Assembly: GCA_934754775.1 (NCBI GenBank)
Contig: CAKVIM010000038.1
Location: 1-5,963 of the forward strand
Direction of reading: 5' to 3'
DNA from: an uncultured Candidatus Melainabacteria bacterium
GTDB taxonomy: Bacteria; Cyanobacteriota; Vampirovibrionia; Gastranaerophilales; Gastranaerophilaceae
DNA: 5,963 bases
A program made the translations under genes and the position numbers. A model generated the notes under the pieces. The model was given only the letters and a program-made list of their open reading frames with translations, was not told the DNA's origin and did no database searches. Below are positions 5,638-5,963 of the stretch, piece after piece; within the stretch, counting starts at the first letter, position 1, and the number at the start of each line of letters is the position of its first letter.

Positions 5638-5963
5638 ATGAATACTGTCAATCCCTTTGCACGGCCCCTTTACGTGATGCTAAAGCCCGTGGGTGCGTCG
5701 TGCAACCTGCGGTGCAAATATTGCTATTATCTTGAAAAGGCAAACCTATATAAGCACACGCCCACACGGGTGCTGAGCGAAGAGATGCTGGAACAGTTTA
5801 CGAAAGAGTATATCGAGGCACAAACCATGAGTCAGGTGCTTTTTACCTGGCATGGTGGCGAGACACTCATGCGCCCGCTATCGTTCTTTCGTAAGGCTGT
5901 CGAGTTGCAAAAGAAATATGCTGGTGGCCGACGTATCGACAACACCATACAGACCAATGGAAC
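5638..5963 (+). CDS. Anaerobic sulfatase-maturating enzyme-type radical SAM protein, 5' part
   Basis: The first 108 codons are present; the gene runs off the right edge. The start is the ATG at 5638-5640. PLYVMLKPVGASCNLRCKYCYY contains the radical SAM CxxxCxxC motif (Cys22, Cys26, Cys29), which binds the 4Fe-4S cluster that cleaves S-adenosylmethionine. WHGGET (residues 71-76) is the GGE motif contacting the SAM methionine, and QTNG (105-108) is the conserved beta-strand element. This N-terminus is typical of the anSME family, which oxidises an active-site Cys or Ser of sulfatases to formylglycine in the cytoplasm; the family normally continues to about 370-420 residues with a C-terminal SPASM domain for two further clusters, which cannot be checked here. 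No sulfatase gene is in the window, so a peptide-modifying relative remains possible. Its GC content is visibly higher than that of the genes to the left. Confidence 0.9.
   Translation, partial: MNTVNPFARPLYVMLKPVGASCNLRCKYCYYLEKANLYKHTPTRVLSEEMLEQFTKEYIEAQTMSQVLFTWHGGETLMRPLSFFRKAVELQKKYAGGRRIDNTIQTNG

Overview
The window looks like chromosomal DNA from a Bacteroidales bacterium, most likely a Prevotella/Bacteroides relative. Three things point there: a close match to the periplasmic neopullulanase SusA of the Bacteroides starch utilisation system, an anaerobic sulfatase maturase-type radical SAM gene, and gene starts without Shine-Dalgarno sequences together with TAnnTTTG promoter elements. 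The genus is an inference.

Layout. Positions 1-126 hold at most the tail of a gene entering from the left. Positions 127-846 have no convincing gene. They carry a block of 21-22 bp tandem repeats (272-383), a GC-rich nested palindrome with flanking direct repeats (417-604) and a small hairpin (746-763). Next come two AT-rich genes on the minus strand, separated by 3 bases and so almost certainly one operon: a 466-residue protein of unknown function (1672-3072), then a 273-residue coiled-coil protein with a C-terminal membrane anchor (847-1668). A strong hairpin (3148-3184) separates this pair from the upstream susA-like gene (3208-5049, minus). A long intergenic region (5050-5637) separates susA from a divergent plus-strand transcript. 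That transcript begins with an 18-residue reading frame ending in CHCIG (5537-5593), followed by the 5' part of the radical SAM maturase gene (5638 to the window edge).

How the genes relate. SusA cuts starch-derived oligosaccharides in the periplasm. The maturase would activate sulfatases used on sulfated glycans. Both fit a glycan-foraging gut or oral anaerobe, but they are divergently transcribed and need not be co-regulated. The two-gene AT-rich cassette has no evident link to glycan use. Its composition, its position beside repeats and its soluble-protein plus membrane-anchored partner architecture suggest an acquired accessory module, possibly defence or stress related. That role is a hypothesis. 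It is the best candidate in the window for an undescribed system; the small Cys-containing leader frame ahead of the maturase is the second.

Two start sites were set by inspection. Both the susA gene and the 466-residue gene can be extended upstream only through TTG codons, and the in-frame ATG just inside is preferred in each case.
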